35,198 nucleotides of DNA from Streptosporangiales bacterium (GTDB taxonomy: Bacteria > Actinomycetota > Actinomycetes > Streptosporangiales > WHST01), in assembly GCA_009379955.1 (NCBI GenBank), contig WHST01000067.1:1-35198 (forward strand), written 5' to 3'. The notes under the pieces were generated by a model. It saw only the letters and a program-made list of their open reading frames with translations, did no database searches and had not been told where the DNA came from. Positions 31,071 through 35,198 of the stretch are shown in pieces. A program made the position numbers and the translations under genes. Numbering within the stretch: position 1 is the first letter of the stretch; each line of letters begins with the position of its first letter.

Positions 31071-31742
31071 ATGGGGCTGTACGTAGAGACGCGGATCCGC
31101 GTCGACCTCGAGGAGCTGTGGCGCCGCACCCAGCGGCCCGACCTGCACCAGCGCTGGGACCTGCGCTTCACCGAGATCGACTACCTCCCGCTCGACGACC
31201 CGGGGAGTCCGCAGCACTTCAGGTACGCGACCCGCCTGCTGCCCGGCGTCGTCGTCGCCGGCACCGGCGTCTCCGCGGGGGAACGGTGGCGCGCGGACGG
31301 CACGTGCACGTCGGTGCTCCGCTTCGGCTCGCCGCACCCGCTCTGCCCGCTCGCCGAGGGGCACGGCTACTGGCGGTACGTCCCGGACGGTGGCGCCGTC
31401 CGCTTCCTGACCGGCTACGACTACGCGCCGCGCTGGGGCCGCATCGGCCGGATCGCCGACCGGTTCGTCGTCCGCCCGCTGATGGCCTGGGCCACCGCGT
31501 GGTCGTTCGACCGGCTCCGCCTGTGGTGCGAGCGCGGCGTCACGCCGGAACGGTCGCTGATCCATGCCTGGGCGGAGGTGGGCGCGCGCGTCGTGGCCAC
31601 CGGCCTGGCGGTCGGCTGGGCGGGCTTCGGGCCGCTCGCCGTCGTCACTGCGCTCGCTGCCGTGCTGCTGCCGCCGCTGCCCTCGACCCCGGCGGCCCAC
31701 CGCTGCCGTTACCACTCCCGCCGACCAAAGGAGCACCGATGA
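31071..31742 (+). CDS. SRPBCC-like protein with C-terminal membrane segment
   Basis: A 223-residue protein. The first 150 residues resemble the START/SRPBCC fold seen in polyketide-cyclase-like proteins (MGLYVETRIRVDLEELWRRTQRPDLHQRWDLRFTEIDYLP at the N-terminus, ERWRADGTCTSVLRFGS, GYWRYVPDGGAVRFLTGYDY, and a final helix with ATAWSFDRLRLW). After residue 165 two hydrophobic stretches (VGARVVATGLAVGWAGFGPLAVVTALAAVLLPPLP) suggest membrane attachment. ATG at 31071 with GGGGGAGG six bases upstream. Coupled to the DUF4166 gene by an ATGA overlap. Ligand unknown. Confidence 0.75.
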   Translation: MGLYVETRIRVDLEELWRRTQRPDLHQRWDLRFTEIDYLPLDDPGSPQHFRYATRLLPGVVVAGTGVSAGERWRADGTCTSVLRFGSPHPLCPLAEGHGYWRYVPDGGAVRFLTGYDYAPRWGRIGRIADRFVVRPLMAWATAWSFDRLRLWCERGVTPERSLIHAWAEVGARVVATGLAVGWAGFGPLAVVTALAAVLLPPLPSTPAAHRCRYHSRRPKEHR

Positions 31743-32422
31743 CGTCCATCTTCCGCCGCGTGCTCGGCTCCGACTTCGACCGCCTGCACCCGCAGCTCCA
31801 GCGACGCTTCTCCGTCGGCCTCGACAGCGGCGAGGCGTGCGTCGGGCGCGGCACGATGGACAGGATCTGGCACGGCAGGGGCTTCGTGCGCCCGTTCCTC
31901 GCGCTCGGCGGCACCCGCAACATCCTCGTCCCGCAGTCCGGTTGCGCTGTACCGTTCGTCATCGAGAACTTCCCGTACCTCGACTCGTACGGACGCGAGA
32001 CCGTCACCTTCGTGCGGACCTTCACGTTCCCCGACGGCCGGCCGCGGCGGTTCGACGCCACGATGGTCCACAGCGCCGAGCGTGGCTGCATCGTCGACTA
32101 CCTCGGCACGCACCAGCATCTGGCGAGCGACCTGCACCTCTCCGTCGACGTCGAGGGGGCGCTGGTCATCAGGTCGGGGGAGCACCGGTTCAGGGAGGGA
32201 CCGGTCGACGTCCGGGTGCCCGGCCTCGTCGGCGGTGACGCCGTGGTGCGTGAGTCGTACGACGAGGCCGCGGGCTGCTTCCGCATCCAGGTGCGCGTGG
32301 AGAACCGCACGTTCGGCCCGCTGTTCGGGTACGACGGCACGTTCACGGCGCGGTACGTGCCCGTGCCCTGGACCGGCACGCCGCGCCGGCTGCGTCCGCT
32401 GCGCGAGGAGGTGCGGGTGTGA
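31739..32422 (+). CDS. DUF4166 domain protein
   Basis: A 227-residue protein that fits DUF4166 over its whole length: the start SIFRRVLGSDFDRLHPQLQRRFSVGLDS, VIENFPYLDSYGRETVTFVRTFTFPDGRPRRFDATM, and the ending RVENRTFGPLFGYDGTFTARYVPV. The domain is often fused to or next to saccharopine-dehydrogenase-like proteins and lipid-type functions; biochemical activity is not known. Its ATG overlaps the stop of the SRPBCC-like gene, preceded by AAAGGAG, and its stop overlaps the TetR start, so the three are translationally coupled. Confidence 0.82.
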   Translation: MTSIFRRVLGSDFDRLHPQLQRRFSVGLDSGEACVGRGTMDRIWHGRGFVRPFLALGGTRNILVPQSGCAVPFVIENFPYLDSYGRETVTFVRTFTFPDGRPRRFDATMVHSAERGCIVDYLGTHQHLASDLHLSVDVEGALVIRSGEHRFREGPVDVRVPGLVGGDAVVRESYDEAAGCFRIQVRVENRTFGPLFGYDGTFTARYVPVPWTGTPRRLRPLREEVRV

Positions 32423-33054
32423 GTGCCGGCACGCGGGACAGGCTGCTGACCGGTGCGCTGACGTGCCTTTCCGGGCAGGGCATCGCGAAGACGTCCGCGC
32501 GGACGATCGCCACCGCGGCCGGCGTCAACCAGGCGCTGGTGTTCTACCACTTCGGCAGCGTCGACGCGCTCCTCGCAGCGGCCTGTCGGCACGGGGCCGA
32601 GTTGCGCGTGGCCCGCTACCGCGAGCGGTTGGCCCAGGTGAGCTCGCTCGCCGAGCTCCTCGATCTCGGCCGCACGCTCCACGCCGAGGAGCACGCCGGA
32701 GGCAACGTCGCCGTGCTGGCGCAGCTCCTGGCCGGCGCGCAGGCGGACCCGAGGCTGGCACCCGCGACCGCGGCCGGGCTGGGGCTGTGGATCGACGAGG
32801 TCGAGCGAGTCCTCGCCCGGGTGCTCGCGGGCACGCCGCTGGCGGGGCTCGTCGACGTGGCCGGACTCGCGCGCGCCGTCGCGGCGTCGTTCGTCGGGCT
32901 GGAGCTGTACGAGGGCGTCGACCCCGAGGGGAGTGCGCGGGCGCTCTCCGCGCTGGAGCAGCTCGTGGCCCTCGCGGCGGTGCTGGAGGACCAGAATCCG
33001 GTGGTGCGCCGCGCGGTCCGCGCTGCGCTGCGCCGCGGTGTCAGGCGCCGGTGA
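32419..33054 (+). CDS. TetR-family regulator of the SRPBCC-DUF4166 operon
   Basis: A 211-residue TetR. The HTH is LLTGALTCLSGQGIAKTSARTIATAAGVNQALVFYHFGSVDALLAAACRHGAE. The C-terminal half is helical. The GTG overlaps the DUF4166 stop (GTGA), so it is the last gene of an autoregulated operon. The twin TTGAGC...GCTCAA palindromes upstream are the expected target. The gene ends 12 bases from the convergent phosphotransferase gene. Confidence 0.9.
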   Translation: MSAGTRDRLLTGALTCLSGQGIAKTSARTIATAAGVNQALVFYHFGSVDALLAAACRHGAELRVARYRERLAQVSSLAELLDLGRTLHAEEHAGGNVAVLAQLLAGAQADPRLAPATAAGLGLWIDEVERVLARVLAGTPLAGLVDVAGLARAVAASFVGLELYEGVDPEGSARALSALEQLVALAAVLEDQNPVVRRAVRAALRRGVRRR

Positions 33055-33066
33055 CGCAACTGTGCG

Positions 33067-34095
33067 TCATGCCGGTGACGAGGTCACGCGGCCGATCAGC
33101 GAGCGGTCGGCGTCTCGGGCGTACAGCGCGAGCAGCTCCGACCAGGCACGGCGCGTGCCCGGCCGCTGCCCGTGCGCGATCGGCGCGACGCCGGCGGCGA
33201 GGTCGGCGAGGGCCGAGACGAACAGCAGCCGCGCGGCCGCGGGAGGCAGGCCGAGCCGGTGCAGCTGTGCGGTGAACGTCCGCGCGGTCACCGTGGCCAG
33301 CCAGCCGTCGCCGGCGAAGGCGCGCAGGGCCGCCACGGTGCCGCCGGGCATCCGGTGCCGCCGCACCGGCAGCGCGCGGGCGTAGTGGTTCAGGAACACG
33401 ACGATCTCGGTGAGCGGCTCGCGGAAGCCGAGCCCGCCCTCCCAGTCGGTGAGCCCGACGGAGGAGCCGGAGATCAGGCAGTTGCTCGGCGTCAGGTCGC
33501 CGTGTCCGGGCAGGAGCGGGATCCGCAGGTCGGGGAACCGCGCCGCCTCCGCCTCGACGGCACGCAGGAACGGCGTCCGCGCCGGCAGGTCTTCGGGCAG
33601 GCAGGCACGGAGCCGTCGCAGCAGCTCCTCCGCGTCGAACGGGGTCGGCCGTCCGGTCCGTCCCGCGTGCAGCGTTGCCAAGCAGGCGAAGACGCCCTCG
33701 TGATCGCGCATGGTCTTGTGCTCACCCGACCGGATGCGACGTCGCAGGATGACGTGGAGCGGTACGCCGGGCAGCGCCGTCTCCGCGAGCACCAGCCACG
33801 GTCCGACCGTGAGGAGCGCGACCGGCGCCGGCATCAGTCCTCGCATGGTGGGGGCGTCGTGCCACGCGAGTGCCTCGTACTCCATGCGCAGCCGCTGCTG
33901 CTCCGCCGGCTTCGTGTCGATCTTCAGCAGCAGGGACGGCGTACCCTCGCGGAGCCCGAAGACGGCGTAGACCGCCCGGCCCTCCCAGCGGCTGCAGAGG
34001 TGTACGGCACGCCGGGGTGCGGAGAGCACGACGGGTGACGGGACTCCCCGGCGCCGCAGGTCCGAGCGCAGCTCGTCGACGACAAGGTCGAGCAT
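33067..34095 (-). CDS. Aminoglycoside-phosphotransferase-fold kinase-like protein
   Basis: A 342-residue APH/choline-kinase-type protein. K59 (LLLKIDT) is in the N-lobe Lys position, the catalytic loop is HGDLTPSN (H198, D200, N205) and the metal-binding DWE is at 217 (LTDWEGGLGF). N-terminal segments are diverged from resistance enzymes, and the C-terminal 80 residues are helical. Such proteins in actinobacterial clusters often act on sugar or amino-alcohol intermediates; there is no evidence for antibiotic resistance. Coupled with the methyltransferase-like gene, 7 bases upstream. Confidence 0.85.
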   Translation of the reverse strand: MLDLVVDELRSDLRRRGVPSPVVLSAPRRAVHLCSRWEGRAVYAVFGLREGTPSLLLKIDTKPAEQQRLRMEYEALAWHDAPTMRGLMPAPVALLTVGPWLVLAETALPGVPLHVILRRRIRSGEHKTMRDHEGVFACLATLHAGRTGRPTPFDAEELLRRLRACLPEDLPARTPFLRAVEAEAARFPDLRIPLLPGHGDLTPSNCLISGSSVGLTDWEGGLGFREPLTEIVVFLNHYARALPVRRHRMPGGTVAALRAFAGDGWLATVTARTFTAQLHRLGLPPAAARLLFVSALADLAAGVAPIAHGQRPGTRRAWSELLALYARDADRSLIGRVTSSPA

Positions 34096-34102
34096 GTGTC
34101 CG

Positions 34103-34756
34103 CTATGCCTCTCTGCGCGCGACGAAGCCGAGGTCGGGGAACAGCAGCGGCGGCAGTCGCAGGTGGGCGGCCGCGCCGAGTATCTGTGACGCGAACGCCC
34201 CCTTGGTGGTCTGCGGGAGGTAGGTGGTGCTGAGGAACCACGTCATGAGGGCGGGCGAGTCGAGGGGGACGAGGTAGCGCGGGGTCTCCAGGTTGCGCGT
34301 CACGCCGTACACGGAGACCCGGGTGAAGCCGTTGCCCTCCAACAGGTGGCGTCCGCGCCTGATCGTCGTGCCCGGACGGGCCCTGGACCTGAGCCGGTAC
34401 GACATGCCGAGGAACAACCCGCCGTCCGGACGCAGCACCCGGGCGAGCTCGCCGGGCACCAGGGGGACGTGCTCGGCCTGCAGGAGGGGGACGAGCACGT
34501 GGTCGAACCGCGCGTCACCACAAGGCAGGGAGCCGGTCGTGACGACGACCTCGCCCGCCACCTGGCCGGTCTGGTCATGCTCGTGCGGGGCGACGGCCGT
34601 GAGCACCGAGCAGCCCGCCGCGTCGAGTGACTTCGTCAGCCGGTGCGAGACGCCGAGCACGAGAACTCGGTCGCCCGCCTTGATGGGCAGCATGAAGCGG
34701 AGCGAGCGCGGGCTCCACGGCCGTGACTTCGCCGGCACGCTGCCGACTGCTGTCAA
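34103..34756 (-). CDS. Class I SAM-methyltransferase-like protein
   Basis: A 217-residue protein with the end of a methyltransferase fold: FDHVLVPLLQAEHVPLVPGELARVLRPDGGLFLGMSYRL corresponds to motifs II and III. Motif I (DRVLVLGVSHRLTKSL) lacks the usual GxGxG, so SAM binding may be altered. The rest (GTTIRRGRHLLEGNGFTRVSVYGVTRNLETPRYLVPLDS) recalls polysaccharide-cluster methyltransferases. Start is uncertain: TTG at 34756 or GTG at 34738, no good ribosome-binding site; the upstream frame stays open without ATG. It is followed by the phosphotransferase gene. Confidence 0.65.
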   Translation of the reverse strand: MTAVGSVPAKSRPWSPRSLRFMLPIKAGDRVLVLGVSHRLTKSLDAAGCSVLTAVAPHEHDQTGQVAGEVVVTTGSLPCGDARFDHVLVPLLQAEHVPLVPGELARVLRPDGGLFLGMSYRLRSRARPGTTIRRGRHLLEGNGFTRVSVYGVTRNLETPRYLVPLDSPALMTWFLSTTYLPQTTKGAFASQILGAAAHLRLPPLLFPDLGFVARREA

Positions 34757-35198
34757 CGGAGAGTCCAGTTCACGCGGGTCGCCGTTCAGCTGTTCCCTCG
34801 GGGCTCCGGTGTCGGAGATCCGCAGCGGCCGGGGTCACGCCGGTGCGGGCCGAGCCGTCAGTGTGCCCGGCGAACCGTCTCGACGGATGACGGCAAGATG
34901 GCCAGAAGATAAACGGAAGATGAGAAAGTGACCAGTTCATGGGACGCTCTTTACCCGGTCTTCCGAGTGCTCATCTCGTTGCCCGCCTGCAGTTCGCGTT
35001 TGACCCTATTGGTACGCACCACGTCTCTCCCGCGCAGGTGAGACATTATGTAGAATGCATCGTGTGTCCTGAAGATGATTGTGAGGTTCTGATGTAGAAG
35101 CTGGAATGCTCGTGATTGTCGTGCTGTGCTGGAGATGAAGGTCGACCCTTCGGGATCGTCATACAGGTGATGGTTTCAAACCACCGCATGCTGCGTTA
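34757..35198. other. AT-richer stretch at right edge without a gene
   Basis: The last 440 bases have no convincing reading frame on either strand. From about 34890 the composition turns clearly AT-richer than anywhere else in the window, with runs such as GACATTATGTAGAATGCAT (35043-35061). A TTGACC is at 35006-35011, but I cannot pair it with a good -10. This may be the promoter region of genes beyond the window or foreign DNA. Confidence 0.5.

Noticed and set aside
33067-34095. Aminoglycoside resistance enzyme
   Set aside because: Only the fold motifs match; the surrounding residues differ, and the neighbour is a methyltransferase-like gene, so a resistance role is not supported.
1-35198. 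CRISPR arrays, complete insertion sequences or prophage genes
   Set aside because: I saw no regularly spaced direct repeats, transposase or phage-structural proteins anywhere in the window.

Overview
The window looks like chromosomal DNA of a high-GC actinobacterium. GC is very high throughout, GTG starts are frequent, neighbouring genes often overlap by 4 bases (ATGA or GTGA), and the gene content is typical: TetR and GntR regulators, F420/FMN-type LLM oxidoreductases, P450s, a PknB-like kinase, a GAF-ANTAR protein, a DinB/DUF664 protein and a DUF2188 protein. Genus cannot be fixed from the sequence alone.

Layout. (1) 0.1-5.9 kb: a soluble Cache-domain protein and a FadR-type GntR regulator point left; divergent from them is a tight operon for an Fe-S (CCG-domain) protein, a GlcD-like FAD oxidase, a small unknown protein and an LLM flavin oxidoreductase. 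This looks like a sensed and regulated oxidation module for a 2-hydroxy-acid-like substrate. (2) 5.9-7.5 kb: an SDR gene lacking the catalytic Tyr, overlapped by its TetR regulator and preceded by a long inverted-repeat operator. (3) 7.5-11.2 kb: housekeeping-like genes: YajQ, a secreted amidase with an N-terminal lysozyme-like part, a PLP-dependent dehydratase, and tRNA-Tyr followed by a strong hairpin. (4) 11.2-18.7 kb: a patchy segment with DUF2188, a PNPOx-like protein, a Ser/Thr kinase, a GAF-ANTAR protein and a Zn alcohol dehydrogenase. It also holds four broken genes: two with single-base frameshifts, a 3' remnant of ctaD, and a 3' remnant of a saccharopine-dehydrogenase-like gene fused head to head with the ctaD remnant. 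(5) 18.7-25.2 kb: DinB, a PCD-VOC fusion, a PP2C-like protein, GNAT, a stand-alone TOPRIM protein, a second LLM enzyme, a divergent HTH/Clp-N pair with a perfect 45-bp inverted-repeat promoter, and an NmrA-like protein. (6) 25.2-34.8 kb: a secreted Ca-loop repeat protein, two TetR/P450 divergent pairs with visible operators, an SRPBCC-DUF4166-TetR operon with twin palindromes, a kinase-fold phosphotransferase and a methyltransferase-like protein. The right 440 bp is AT-richer and carries no gene I can support.

The most interesting parts are the HTH/Clp-N pair, whose leaderless promoter is embedded in a perfect nested inverted repeat; the Cache/GntR-controlled Fe-S/FAD/LLM operon; and the scar at 17.8 kb where two truncated genes meet.
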